Notes: generated from the letters alone by a model not told the origin. Counted from the stretch's first letter, positions 36,786 to 44,812 are shown. The stretch: 64,000 bases of DNA from Maribacter vaceletii (GCF_003634105.1 NZ_RBIQ01000007.1:1364001-1428000), one strand, 5' to 3'. Numbers and translations: made by a program.

Positions 36786-37664
36786 GTGAATATTATTAAA
36801 AAGAAATGGATTTATCTGGCATTATTATCCTTTATATGGGGTTCTTCTTTTATTTTGATAAAAAAGAGTTTAGTAGGGTTTAGTTCTCTTCAAGTAGGTG
36901 GGTTACGAATTATTTTTGCCTCTCTATTTTTATTTATATTTGGAATAAAAAGTTTAAAAAACTTAAGTTTTAGAGATTGGAAATGGATTTCTATAGCTGG
37001 GTTTTTAAGTTCTTTTTTTCCGCCTTTCTTTTTTGCTATAGCGCAAACAGAAATTGATAGTGGAATAACATCTATTCTGAATTCTATAGTACCATTAGCA
37101 ACTACTTTGGTAGGGGTTTGGTTATTTGGTTTAGCTATGAATAAAAGACAAATTTTAGGTGTGTTTATTGGTCTTTTAGGAACAATAGCTTTAATAGCTA
37201 TTGGTATGGAGTTTAGCCCTAATCAAAATTATTGGTATTCTATTTTTGTGTTTTTATCTGCACTAGGGTATGCTTTTAATATTAATATTATAAAAAAGCA
37301 TTTAGCACACTTAACACCATTACAAGTTACTACGGCTAGTTTTGGAGTGGTAATTACACCAGCTCTTATAATGCTATTTTATGCGGGTATTTTTCAGATT
37401 AATTTTAACCAAGTTGAGGTTCAAAAAGCACTAGGGTATACATTTGTTTTGGGTGTATTGGGAACGGCGGTGGCTAATATATTTTTTAATAAATTAATAC
37501 ACATTTCTAGCCCAGTTTTTGCTGCCTCAGTAACTTATATTATTCCACTAGTAGCTATTGTTTGGGGAGTTTTAGATGGGGAAAAAATAAATTTATATCA
37601 AATACTGGGAGGGTTAATAATTCTTTTTGGAGTATGGTTAGTTAATAAAAAGAAGAAAGCTTAA
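36786..37664 (+). CDS. EamA/DMT-family transporter
   Basis: This 292-residue inner membrane protein has about ten helices and two EamA repeats. The first begins LALLSFIWGSSFILIKKSL, and the second covers about residues 150-290 (ALGYAFNINIIKKHL, then YIIPLVAIVWGVLDGE). The only workable start is GTG 36786; an in-frame TGA lies immediately upstream. A TATTTTTG element at 36777-36784 is too close to that GTG to be its promoter unless translation starts elsewhere. The substrate is unknown: family members export amino acids or metabolites. Confidence 0.88.
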   Translation: MNIIKKKWIYLALLSFIWGSSFILIKKSLVGFSSLQVGGLRIIFASLFLFIFGIKSLKNLSFRDWKWISIAGFLSSFFPPFFFAIAQTEIDSGITSILNSIVPLATTLVGVWLFGLAMNKRQILGVFIGLLGTIALIAIGMEFSPNQNYWYSIFVFLSALGYAFNINIIKKHLAHLTPLQVTTASFGVVITPALIMLFYAGIFQINFNQVEVQKALGYTFVLGVLGTAVANIFFNKLIHISSPVFAASVTYIIPLVAIVWGVLDGEKINLYQILGGLIILFGVWLVNKKKKA

Positions 37665-37705
37665 AAAGAACTAGCTAAATTTAATGTAAAAAAGCGCTAA
37701 AAACC

Positions 37706-37735
37706 TTGTAAATTATATATTTAGCAGTATATTTG
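37706..37735 (+). promoter_or_regulatory. rplU promoter
   Basis: TTG at 37706-37708 and TATATTTG at 37728-37735 are separated by 19 bases, an exact fit to the Bacteroidota promoter consensus. The start codon follows about 50 bases later. Confidence 0.7.
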
Positions 37736-37787
37736 CACCCGCCTATTTAAAAAATAAATAGGTTTTAATATTAAATTAATACACGCT

Positions 37788-38453
37788 ATGTACGCAATTG
37801 TAGAGATGGCAGGGCAGCAATTTAAAGTTGCAAAAGACCAAAAAGTGTATGTTCACCGTTTACAAACGGAAGAAGGAAAAAAGGTAACTTTTGACAATGT
37901 ACTTCTTTTAGATGACGGTAAGAACGTAACTATTGGCGCCCCAGCTATAGACGGAGCCGCTGTTGAGGCTAAAGTCATTAAGCACCTTAGAGGTGATAAA
38001 GTAATCGTTTTTCATAAGAAAAGACGTAAAGGTTACAGAAAAAAGAATGGTCACCGCCAGTCTTTAACTGAGATTGTAATTGAGAGTATTGTTGCTAAAG
38101 GTGCTAAAAAGGCAAAAGCAGCAGAACCAAAAAAGGCAGCTCCTAAAAAAGAGGCAGCTCCAAAAGTAGAAGCAAAGAAAGCAGCTCCTAAAAAAGCAGC
38201 AGGAAAAGCGGATGATTTAAAAAAGATTGAAGGTATTGGTCCAAAAATAGCCGAAACTTTAATCGCTGCAGGAATTGCAACTTTTGCTGATTTAGCAAAA
38301 ACAAAAGCAGAGAAAATTTCTGAAGTTATTGCAGATGTTCGTGGAAATCACGTAACAGATACTTGGCCAGCTCAAGCTAAATTAGCAGCTGACGGCAAAT
38401 GGGACGAGTTGAAAAAATGGCAAGACGAATTAGATGGTGGGAAACCAGCATAA
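37788..38453 (+). CDS. rplU: 50S ribosomal protein L21 with C-terminal helix-hairpin-helix extension
   Basis: The product is 221 residues, about twice the usual L21. Residues 1-103 are standard bL21 (MYAIVEMAGQQFKVAKDQKV, then HKKRRKGYRKKNGHRQ). A Lys/Ala/Pro-rich linker of about 37 residues follows (with repeated KKAAPKK units). The domain at about 141-221 carries LKKIEGIGPKIAETLIAAGI, a helix-hairpin-helix motif, and resembles the small HhH domains of nucleic-acid-binding proteins. Such a fusion occurs in other flavobacteria to my knowledge. Its purpose is not known; RNA or DNA binding is likely. rpmA follows 27 bases downstream. Confidence 0.92.
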   Translation: MYAIVEMAGQQFKVAKDQKVYVHRLQTEEGKKVTFDNVLLLDDGKNVTIGAPAIDGAAVEAKVIKHLRGDKVIVFHKKRRKGYRKKNGHRQSLTEIVIESIVAKGAKKAKAAEPKKAAPKKEAAPKVEAKKAAPKKAAGKADDLKKIEGIGPKIAETLIAAGIATFADLAKTKAEKISEVIADVRGNHVTDTWPAQAKLAADGKWDELKKWQDELDGGKPA

Positions 38454-38480
38454 GTATAAACAATATAAAACCGTAACAAA

Positions 38481-38741
38481 ATGGCACATAAAAAAGGTGT
38501 AGGTAGTTCTAAAAACGGTAGAGAGTCAGAATCGAAACGTTTAGGTGTAAAGATTTTTGGCGGGCAAGCAGCAATTGCCGGAAACATTATCGTAAGACAA
38601 AGAGGAACAGTACATAACCCAGGTGAAAATGTTTACTTAGGTAAAGACCATACATTACACGCTCGTGTAGATGGTATTGTAAAGTTTCAGAAAAAAGTAG
38701 GTGGAAAATCATATGTTTCTATTGAGCCTTTTGAGGCTTAA
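38481..38741 (+). CDS. rpmA: 50S ribosomal protein L27
   Basis: This is an 86-residue standard bL27 beginning [20 protein letters not shown], with no N-terminal extension of the kind cleaved in Firmicutes. It sits near the peptidyl transferase centre. It is co-transcribed with rplU and followed by an intrinsic terminator 20 bases later. Confidence 0.97.
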   Translation: MAHKKGVGSSKNGRESESKRLGVKIFGGQAAIAGNIIVRQRGTVHNPGENVYLGKDHTLHARVDGIVKFQKKVGGKSYVSIEPFEA

Positions 38742-38760
38742 AAAACCTAATAATATTTTT

Positions 38761-38797
38761 AAAATCCTCTTCAATTTTATTGTTGAGGATTTTTTTG
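38761..38797 (+). terminator. Terminator after rpmA
   Basis: AAAATCCTC (38761-38769) pairs with GAGGATTTT (38785-38793), followed by a run of T. Confidence 0.75.
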
Positions 38798-38825
38798 TTT
38801 TTAAATTTAATTTATAATATAAAAG

Positions 38826-38957
38826 CTTGATCTATTACGTAAATGAAGTAGAGTAAGCTACCTCGGGGTAAGCCCAAGAGGCATTTCTTTGGAAACTAAT
38901 TTTTATTTCGAGGCAAGCCTCGGAGCATTTATATCTCGATTATCGAGTAAACTTTCA
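38826..38957. repeat. Palindrome-rich intergenic element, possible dispersed repeat
   Basis: The 343-base gap between rpmA and ahcY holds no gene. Its middle is richer in G+C than the surroundings and contains nested palindromes: CGAGGC-AA-GCCTCG around 38909-38922, CTCGA-TTA-TCGAG around 38936-38948, and a related CCTCGGGGTAAGCCC/AGAGGC block at 38861-38882. The style is that of a dispersed extragenic repeat, but no second full copy is in this window, so repeat status is unconfirmed. Confidence 0.4.
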
Positions 38958-39031
38958 CCTTAAATTTTATTCTGTCATTGCTTAACCTATTGGTTTATAT
39001 TTCTAAAATTGTTAGAGAAATATATGCAAAG

Positions 39032-39064
39032 AAAAAGCCCCTACCAAAATGGTAAGGGCTTTTG
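39032..39064. terminator. Terminator at the 3' end of ahcY
   Basis: AAAAGCCCCTACC (39033-39045) pairs with GGTAAGGGCTTTT (39051-39063) with one mismatch and a 5-base loop. A and T runs at the ends allow use from either side. Confidence 0.75.
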
Positions 39065-39084
39065 TGTCATAAAATTTACATGCT

Positions 39085-40401
39085 TTAGTATCTGTAATAT
39101 TCTGGCTTAAAAGGGCCTTTTACAGTAACACCAATATATTCTGCTTGGTCTTCTCTAAGTTCCGTAAGCTCAACACCAATTTTTGCCAAATGTAGTTTGG
39201 CTACTTTTTCATCTAAATGCTTTGGAAGCATATAAACTTCATTTTTATAAGCATCTCTGTTTGTCCAAAGCTCCAATTGTGCTAAGGTTTGGTTTGTAAA
39301 TGAGTTGCTCATTACAAAACTAGGGTGTCCTGTAGCGCAACCAAGGTTTACTAATCTACCTTCAGCAAGTAAAATAATATCATTACCGGCGATAGTATAT
39401 TTATCCACTTGAGGTTTAATTTCTACTTTGGTATTTCCGTAGTTTTTATTTAACCAAGCCATATCAATCTCATTATCAAAATGACCAATATTACAAACTA
39501 CAGTTTTATCTTTCATGGCTTCAAAATGCTTCCCTTGAACTATGTCTTTATTTCCGGTAGTAGTAATAATAATATCAGCGTTACCAACAACAGTTTCTAA
39601 TCGTTTTACTTCAAAACCATCCATTGCGGCTTGTAAAGCACATATTGGGTCAATTTCTGTTACTGTTACAATTGCTCCAGCTCCTTTGAATGAAGCAGCA
39701 GAACCTTTACCAACATCTCCATAGCCACAAACAACTACGCGTTTACCTGCAAGCATAAGGTCTGTAGCACGTCTTATGGCATCTACAGCACTTTCACGGC
39801 AACCATATTTATTGTCGAATTTAGATTTGGTAACAGAATCGTTAATGTTAATAGCTGGCATAGGTAATGTGCCATTTTTCATTCTTTCATATAAACGGTG
39901 AACACCAGTAGTGGTTTCTTCGCTTAAACCATTAATCCCAGCAGCAAGTTCTGGAAATTGGTCTAAAACCATATTAGTTAAATCACCACCATCATCTAAA
40001 ATAAGATTTAAAGGTTTTTTATCCTCTCCAAAAAATAAAGTTTGTTCTATACACCATTCAAACTCTTCTTCAGTCATACCTTTCCAAGCATATACTGGAA
40101 TACCAGCTGCTGCTATTGCCGCTGCCGCTTGATCTTGAGTAGAAAAAATATTACAAGAACTCCAAGTTACATCTGCTCCTAAAGCAACTAAAGTTTCAAT
40201 AAGTACTGCAGTTTGTATGGTCATATGTAAGCAACCAGCAATTCTTGCTCCTTTTAAAGGTTGTTTGTCCTTGTATTCCTCACGAAGAGCCATTAAACCA
40301 GGCATTTCTGCTTCTGCAAGATTAATTTCTTTTCTACCCCAATCAGCTAGGGAAATATCTTTTACCTTATAAGGCACATAAGAAGTAGTTTTGGTGCTCA
40401 T
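39085..40401 (-). CDS. ahcY: Adenosylhomocysteinase
   Basis: This enzyme splits S-adenosylhomocysteine to homocysteine and adenosine, with NAD as bound cofactor. From ATG 40401 the protein is 438 residues ([15 protein letters not shown]). The frame stays open 40 codons further upstream but that stretch runs through the promoter and is not family-like. Motifs: [33 protein letters not shown]-binding [21 protein letters not shown] and the C-terminal KPEYYRY end. It is transcribed alone, divergent from the phosphopantetheinyl transferase gene. Confidence 0.96.
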   Translation of the reverse strand: MSTKTTSYVPYKVKDISLADWGRKEINLAEAEMPGLMALREEYKDKQPLKGARIAGCLHMTIQTAVLIETLVALGADVTWSSCNIFSTQDQAAAAIAAAGIPVYAWKGMTEEEFEWCIEQTLFFGEDKKPLNLILDDGGDLTNMVLDQFPELAAGINGLSEETTTGVHRLYERMKNGTLPMPAININDSVTKSKFDNKYGCRESAVDAIRRATDLMLAGKRVVVCGYGDVGKGSAASFKGAGAIVTVTEIDPICALQAAMDGFEVKRLETVVGNADIIITTTGNKDIVQGKHFEAMKDKTVVCNIGHFDNEIDMAWLNKNYGNTKVEIKPQVDKYTIAGNDIILLAEGRLVNLGCATGHPSFVMSNSFTNQTLAQLELWTNRDAYKNEVYMLPKHLDEKVAKLHLAKIGVELTELREDQAEYIGVTVKGPFKPEYYRY

Positions 40402-40459
40402 ATTGTTTTTTATTTTTACTTTCGTTATTAGGCTTAATAATAGACCTTTTTGCCAAGCG

Positions 40460-40467
40460 CAAATGTA
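40460..40467 (-). promoter_or_regulatory. Probable -7 element of the ahcY promoter
   Basis: On the minus strand the sequence reads TACATTTG, an exact TAnnTTTG match, about 60 bases before the chosen ahcY ATG. It supports the shorter ahcY reading. Confidence 0.5.
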
Positions 40468-40487
40468 CAAATAACTTAAATAAAAGG

Positions 40488-41120
40488 ATGCCACTTTATA
40501 AGACATTAGAGATAAATACATCTACTATAGTATATATTTGGAAAATTAACGAAACGGAGGAAGAGCTTTCTAAAAATATTAATCTATCTAAATATAGTTC
40601 GGATAGACTTGTTAGAATGAAGTCTGAATTGCATAGAAAAGGTTTTTTGAGTATAAGACATTTAATGGCCCTGGCTGGTTATGAAGATGCGGATATGTAT
40701 TACGATGAAATTGGAAAACCTCATTTAAAGGATGGAAAAAAAATATCTATAACGCATTCTAACCATTTTACGGGCATTATTATAAGTACGAAAACTGCGG
40801 TTGGTATTGATATTGAAAAACAACGCGAAAAAATATTAAGAATAGCCCATAAATTTACACCAATAAAGGAATATAGAACTATAGCAAATACATCGGCATT
40901 AATTAGAAAACTTACTATTGTTTGGGGTTGTAAAGAATCTTTGTATAAAATTTATGAACAAGAAGGGCTTAGTTTTTTAAAAGATATTATTGTAAATGAT
41001 TTTGATATGACAGATGGAAAAACTACAGGCGAAATTATTTATAATAGGCAACATACCTATTATAAAATAAACTTCTTAGAGTTTGAAAATTTTACTTGCG
41101 TTTATGCTATAAAAGAATAA
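40488..41120 (+). CDS. 4'-phosphopantetheinyl transferase superfamily protein
   Basis: This 210-residue Sfp-type enzyme would attach the phosphopantetheine arm of CoA to carrier proteins. Motifs: [14 protein letters not shown], then [13 protein letters not shown] with the Mg-binding Asp and Glu, and [12 protein letters not shown] corresponding to WxxKEAxxK. It is divergent from ahcY and is followed 17 bases later by the thiamine-binding-type gene, so it may head that operon. Whether it serves fatty acid synthesis or a secondary pathway cannot be told; acpS is not in the window. Confidence 0.88.
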   Translation: MPLYKTLEINTSTIVYIWKINETEEELSKNINLSKYSSDRLVRMKSELHRKGFLSIRHLMALAGYEDADMYYDEIGKPHLKDGKKISITHSNHFTGIIISTKTAVGIDIEKQREKILRIAHKFTPIKEYRTIANTSALIRKLTIVWGCKESLYKIYEQEGLSFLKDIIVNDFDMTDGKTTGEIIYNRQHTYYKINFLEFENFTCVYAIKE

Positions 41121-41137
41121 TTTTTTTAAATACAGTT

Positions 41138-41398
41138 ATGAATATATCTATTGAATTAACTTTTTCACCCTTACAGGACGATTTTGAAAAACACATAATT
41201 AATTTTATTAAAAAAATAAGAAGTTCCGGTTTAACTGTATTAGAAAACCCTTTGAGTACACAAGTATATGGAGATTACGATAAAGTAATGAAAGTTCTTT
41301 TTGTAGATATAAAAGAGGCATTTGAAATGATGGACAAAGGGTTATTGTTTATGAAAATAGTGAAAACAGACCGTAGTGAATATGAACCTCATTTTTGA
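41138..41398 (+). CDS. MTH1187/UPF0045-type thiamine-binding protein
   Basis: From ATG 41138 the protein is 86 residues. An upstream TTG at 41096 would overlap the previous gene and is unlikely. The sequence (IELTFSPLQDDFEKHI, then ENPLSTQVYGDYDKVMKVL and DIKEAFEMMDKGLLFMKIV) follows the ferredoxin-like MTH1187/YkoF pattern, whose Thermotoga member TM0486 binds thiamine. It overlaps the transporter gene by 17 bases. With a PnuC-type transporter next door and a TPP-riboswitch receptor downstream, a cytoplasmic thiamine-binding role is a good inference. Confidence 0.72.
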   Translation: MNISIELTFSPLQDDFEKHIINFIKKIRSSGLTVLENPLSTQVYGDYDKVMKVLFVDIKEAFEMMDKGLLFMKIVKTDRSEYEPHF

Positions 41399-42014
41399 TT
41401 GGATTTTTGCCCAATACCAAGGTACCCCAACCTATTTAATAGTATTAGAATTTGTTGGTGTTTTTTTCGGATTTTTAAGTGTATGGTATTCTAAAAAAGA
41501 AAATATATTAGTTTTTCCAACAGGGATTATAAGTACTGCCATTTTTGTATATATTTTACTAGTTTTTGGTCTTTTAGGAGATATGCTAATTAATGCTTTT
41601 TATTTTATAATGAGTATTTATGGTTGGTATTTTTGGACAAGAAAAATAGATAAGGATACGTATACACCTATAACTAAAATGACAAACTTAGATAAGAAGT
41701 ACAGCATAATTATGTTTATTGGTACAATCTTATTTGTAAGTTTAGTGTATTTTGTATTTAATAAATTTGATAGTTGGACGGCATATGTAGATAGTTTTAC
41801 TACAGCAATATTTTTTGTAGGAATGTGGTTAATGGCTAAGAAAAAATTAGCTAATTGGGTTTTTTGGATCATTGGAGATGTTATTTCAGTACCATTGTAT
41901 TTATATAAAGGATTAGTTTTTACTGCAATACAATATTTATTATTTACTATAATTGCTGTTTATGGATATAAAGCATGGAAGAAAAGTATAGACAAGAACC
42001 TTCAGATATTATAA
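41382..42014 (+). CDS. PnuC-family vitamin transporter (thiamine PnuT or nicotinamide riboside PnuC)
   Basis: From ATG 41382 the protein is 210 residues; GTG 41376 is two codons earlier. It has about seven membrane helices. The C-terminal signature NWVFWIIGDVISVPLYLYKG and a final YGYKAWKKS fit the PnuC fold, a SWEET-like facilitator that takes up nicotinamide riboside, thiamine (PnuT) or riboflavin (PnuX). The thiamine-binding-type gene directly upstream favours PnuT, while the NadR-like kinase directly downstream would favour PnuC. The specificity is open. It overlaps both neighbours, so the genes are translationally coupled. Confidence 0.85.
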   Translation: MNLIFDWIFAQYQGTPTYLIVLEFVGVFFGFLSVWYSKKENILVFPTGIISTAIFVYILLVFGLLGDMLINAFYFIMSIYGWYFWTRKIDKDTYTPITKMTNLDKKYSIIMFIGTILFVSLVYFVFNKFDSWTAYVDSFTTAIFFVGMWLMAKKKLANWVFWIIGDVISVPLYLYKGLVFTAIQYLLFTIIAVYGYKAWKKSIDKNLQIL

Positions 42015-42538
42015 AAGTAGTTTTGTTTGGACCAGAATCAACAGGGAAAACAACACTATCAGAACAATTAGCTATACATTATAATACGGTATGGGTGTCA
42101 GAATACGCTAGAGAGTATTTGCAGGACAAATGGAATAATGAAGGAAAAACTTGCGAACCTTCAGATTTACTTCCTATTGCAGAAGGGCAAATGAAATTAG
42201 AAAATAGCCTAACAAAAAAAGCAACTAAAGTTTTAATTTGTGATACAGACTTATTAGAGACAAAAGTGTATTCCGAGGCATATTATATAGGGCACTGTGA
42301 CACAATTTTGGAGAAATACGCTCTTGAAAATTCATATGATTTATATTTATTAACATATATAGATATTCCTTGGGAAAAAGATGACCTTAGAGATAAACCA
42401 AATGAAAGAAAAAAAATGTTTTTATATTTTAAAGAAACTCTAGAAAAATATAACAAGAATTTTATTACCTTAAAAGGGGATAAAAAAGAACGCCTTACAA
42501 CCGCAATTAATCACATAGATAAATTATTAAAAAAATGA
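41975..42538 (+). CDS. NadR-like P-loop kinase
   Basis: This 187-residue P-loop protein resembles the C-terminal ribosylnicotinamide kinase domain of NadR, with no N-terminal adenylyltransferase or HTH domain. Walker A is GPESTGKTT at residues 19-27, then WVSEYAREYLQ, CDTDLLETKVYSEAYY and a DLRDKPNERKKM loop. It starts 40 bases inside the transporter gene, and its stop overlaps the next start (ATGA). It would trap the imported vitamin by phosphorylation. Nicotinamide riboside is the family-based substrate; thiamine is possible given the context. Confidence 0.8.
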   Translation: MEEKYRQEPSDIIKVVLFGPESTGKTTLSEQLAIHYNTVWVSEYAREYLQDKWNNEGKTCEPSDLLPIAEGQMKLENSLTKKATKVLICDTDLLETKVYSEAYYIGHCDTILEKYALENSYDLYLLTYIDIPWEKDDLRDKPNERKKMFLYFKETLEKYNKNFITLKGDKKERLTTAINHIDKLLKK

Positions 42539-44073
42539 TGCAACTAACTGATAATGATAAAGTTCAATTAGAAAAAAAAGGGATATCAGCAGAAAAAGTT
42601 AGAAACCAAATAGAAACTTTTTCGGAAGGAATACCTTTTGTTAATTTAGAAAAAGCGGCTATTGTTGGAGAAGGAATTTATAAATTCTCTAGCAATGATG
42701 AAAAAACGTTAATTAAATACTACAATTCTTTTCCAGAAAATCTTTCTATATTAAAATTTGTTCCTGCATCTGGTGCTGCATCAAGAATGTTTAAAGCGCT
42801 TTTTAATTTTTTAGATTCTTATAACTATAAAGAAGAAACCTTTAAAGAATATCTAACCAGAACTAATGATAAAAGTATGGAGGCTTTTGTAAATAAGATT
42901 GAAGCTTTTCCGTTTTATAATAAAGTAAAAGAATTAATTGCTGGTAAAACATCAAATGAAAATGAAGTAATTTTCTTATTTGTAAAACAATTACTTTCTG
43001 AAGAAGGATTAAACTATGGTTTTTTTCCTAAAGGACTTCTTCCATTTCATGATTATATAAAATATACCGCTACTCCTTTTGAAGAGCATTTATTAGAAAG
43101 TGCAGTTTATGCTAAATCTGGAGCAAAGGCAAACCTACACTTTACTATTTCTGAGCAACATAAAGAAATGTTTTTAAAGGAATATACTGCTATAAAGGAT
43201 AGGGTAGTTAAGAAAACAGGTATGGAATATAATATATCATATTCTTTCCAAAAAAGTGCTACAGATACTATTGCAGTAGATATGGATAATAAGCCATTTA
43301 GAAATTCTGATGGGTCTATATTATTTAGACCTGGAGGGCACGGAGCTTTAATAGAAAATTTAAATGAACAAGATGCAGATGTAATTTTCATAAAAAATAT
43401 AGATAATGTTGTAGTTCCTGAAAATATGGAAACACTTGCAAACAGTAAAAAGATACTAGCTGGAGTTTTACTTCAAGTACAGCAAAAAGCATTTAAGTTT
43501 ATAGAATTTTTAGAAAACAGTACTGCATCTGAGGAAGAATTACAAAAAATTAAAAAATTTTTAGAAGAAAGGCTAAATGTAAGATTTATAGAGAATTTTA
43601 ATTCCTATACTGTTCAAGAAAAAATAAGTGTTTTAAAAGATAAATTAAATAGACCTATACGTGTTTGCGGAATGGTAAAAAATGAAGGGGAACCTGGAGG
43701 AGGACCATTCTGGGTTAAGGATTCTTCAGGAAGAACATCTTTGCAAATAATAGAATCTGCACAAATAGATATGTCTATAGAAAGCCAAGCAGCAATAGTA
43801 AAGAATGCAACACACTTTAATCCAGTAGATTTAGTGTGCGGAGTTAAAAATTATAAAGGTGAAAAATATAATTTATTAAATTTTGTAGATATTAAGCAAG
43901 GCTTTATTACAGGAAAAACAAAAGAAGGTAGAGAATTAAAAGCATTAGAGCTGCCTGGCTTGTGGAATGGGGCAATGGCATTCTGGAATACTATATTTGT
44001 TGAGGTTCCACTAGAAACCTTTAACCCTGTAAAAACGGTAAATGATCTTTTAAAACCATCGCATCAGGTATAG
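42535..44073 (+). CDS. DUF4301 family protein, nucleotidyltransferase-like
   Basis: This 512-residue cytoplasmic protein of unknown function overlaps the kinase gene by 4 bases (ATGA). Motifs recall sugar-nucleotide pyrophosphorylases: FVPASGAASRMFKAL resembles the nucleotide-binding loop, and RPGGHGALIENLNEQDADV followed by FIKNIDNVV resembles the GGHG...DN segment of UDP-sugar pyrophosphorylases. Later come GEPGGGPFWV and LPGLWNGAMAFWNTIFVEV. A nucleotidyltransferase fold is my inference from these motifs. It ends the operon, and a terminator follows. Confidence 0.75.
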   Translation: MMQLTDNDKVQLEKKGISAEKVRNQIETFSEGIPFVNLEKAAIVGEGIYKFSSNDEKTLIKYYNSFPENLSILKFVPASGAASRMFKALFNFLDSYNYKEETFKEYLTRTNDKSMEAFVNKIEAFPFYNKVKELIAGKTSNENEVIFLFVKQLLSEEGLNYGFFPKGLLPFHDYIKYTATPFEEHLLESAVYAKSGAKANLHFTISEQHKEMFLKEYTAIKDRVVKKTGMEYNISYSFQKSATDTIAVDMDNKPFRNSDGSILFRPGGHGALIENLNEQDADVIFIKNIDNVVVPENMETLANSKKILAGVLLQVQQKAFKFIEFLENSTASEEELQKIKKFLEERLNVRFIENFNSYTVQEKISVLKDKLNRPIRVCGMVKNEGEPGGGPFWVKDSSGRTSLQIIESAQIDMSIESQAAIVKNATHFNPVDLVCGVKNYKGEKYNLLNFVDIKQGFITGKTKEGRELKALELPGLWNGAMAFWNTIFVEVPLETFNPVKTVNDLLKPSHQV

Positions 44074-44090
44074 AAATTACTACTTAAAAA

Positions 44091-44120
44091 AGAAAAAGCT
44101 GCATTTGCAGCTTTTTTTTT
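44091..44120 (+). terminator. Terminator after the DUF4301 gene
   Basis: AAAAAGCTGCA (44093-44103) pairs with TGCAGCTTTTT around a 2-base loop and is followed by a T-run. Confidence 0.85.
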
Positions 44121-44204
44121 GTGCAAAAATGTGACTTTTTAAAAACACCTGTGTCTTACTATATGTAAGGCAAATAACAATAACCTTTTTTAAATACAAA
44201 AAAA

Positions 44205-44294
44205 ATGATTTCTACAGTTTTTGCAATAGTTGGATGTGTAACTTTTATCGTTTCTCTTTGTGTAATTGCAGCAATTTGTTGGGAAAAAGATTAA
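44205..44294 (+). CDS. Putative 29-residue single-span membrane microprotein
   Basis: ATG 44205 opens a 29-codon frame (MISTVFAIVGCVTFIVSLCV through CWEKD) that is a nearly perfect membrane helix with three Cys and a charged C-terminus. The region between the operon terminator and the TPP riboswitch has no other candidate gene here, and a second small frame follows 24 bases later in the same direction. A short inverted repeat (GTCTTAC/GTAAGGC, with one wobble pair, 44153-44171) lies upstream. Family unknown. Coding status is moderately supported by the helix pattern and the tandem arrangement. Confidence 0.45.
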   Translation: MISTVFAIVGCVTFIVSLCVIAAICWEKD

Positions 44295-44318
44295 GGGTAA
44301 TAAATAAAATAAATAAAA

Positions 44319-44495
44319 ATGAAACATTTTATGACATCTATAATTTTAGGAATAATTACTATTCTAGTTTGGTTGTTTGCTAGTACAGAATTGCATTCTG
44401 TAGAGAATAATAAAAAAAATATAAAAAAAGTTGTTGTGGAGAACAATAAAGATATACAAAGAGTCCTTTTTAGAAACACTAACCATGAGCTATAA
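44319..44495 (+). CDS. Putative 58-residue membrane-anchored small protein
   Basis: ATG 44319 opens a 58-codon frame with an N-terminal helix (MTSIILGIITILVWLFAS), then a basic, Asn-rich tail containing KKNIKKVVVENNKDIQRVL. It follows the 29-residue frame by 24 bases, in the same direction. The helix-then-basic-tail layout looks like a real small membrane protein rather than chance. No family is recognised, and the link to the vitamin genes on both sides is unknown. Confidence 0.5.
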   Translation: MKHFMTSIILGIITILVWLFASTELHSVENNKKNIKKVVVENNKDIQRVLFRNTNHEL

Positions 44496-44638
44496 GGATA
44501 TGATCAATTAAATTTAATTTTTAAGCAAAGTTCCCCTTTTTTAAAGTCGTATTTCTTCTTAAGTAAAAGTTATTTAATTAGTAAAGGGTTTTTGAGTTAG
44601 TTGCATATAAAAGTTATACTTATTTTTGGTTGGTTGTT

Positions 44639-44666
44639 AGGGGTTGCTTCGGCAGCTCCTTTTTTG
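44639..44666 (+). terminator. UUCG-loop hairpin terminator
   Basis: AGGGGTTGC (44639-44647), loop TTCG, then GCAGCTCCT (44652-44660) pair along 9 positions including two G-U, followed by five T. It would end transcription from the small-protein genes before the riboswitch promoter. Confidence 0.65.
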
Positions 44667-44714
44667 TTTGCTCCTTTTTTTAACTTTTTATTATGATAAA
44701 ATAAAAAGCAGTAT

Positions 44715-44722
44715 TACATTTG
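44715..44722 (+). promoter_or_regulatory. Probable -7 element of the TPP-riboswitch transcript
   Basis: TACATTTG matches TAnnTTTG exactly and lies just before the aptamer, so the RNA would start near 44729, at the 5' edge of the riboswitch. Confidence 0.6.
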
Positions 44723-44727
44723 CTGCA

Positions 44728-44812
44728 TCTCAAAGGGGTGCTTACAAAAGTAGGCTGAGATTATACCCAATGAACCTGGGCGGGTAATGCTGTTAAGGGA
44801 TACGTTGAATTT
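44728..44812 (+). ncRNA. TPP riboswitch (THI element)
   Basis: The aptamer signature is complete: GGGGTGC (44735-44741), a variable P3 arm, GGCTGAGA (44753-44760), then TACCC and GAACCTG (to 44778), GGGTAATGC and AAGGGATACGTTGAA. The outer helix can form between TCAA near 44730 and TTGA near 44807. These blocks match the thiamine pyrophosphate riboswitch (Rfam family THI). It lies about 85 bases before the TonB receptor ATG and should shut off expression when TPP is plentiful. No clear terminator follows the aptamer, so control may be translational. Confidence 0.92.

Noticed and set aside
39085-40521. A longer ahcY reading from an ATG at 40521
   Set aside because: The extra 40 residues are hydrophobic and unlike the family, and they cross a TACATTTG promoter element and the start of the divergent gene.
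44291-44479. A 62-codon minus-strand frame opposite the small membrane protein
   Set aside because: It is antisense to the better plus-strand frame at 44319-44495 and reads as Phe/Leu/Ile-rich, as expected from the reverse of an A-rich gene.
44620-44635. TTG-N17-TATTTTTG at 44601-44628 as the promoter of the riboswitch
   Set aside because: Its transcript would run straight into the UUCG terminator hairpin. The TACATTTG at 44715 is better placed.
44601-44696. A 31-codon hydrophobic frame starting at TTG 44601 across the UUCG hairpin
   Set aside because: It needs a TTG start, spans a strong terminator-like hairpin and sits between a terminator and the riboswitch promoter. Its hydrophobicity can come from T-rich sequence.
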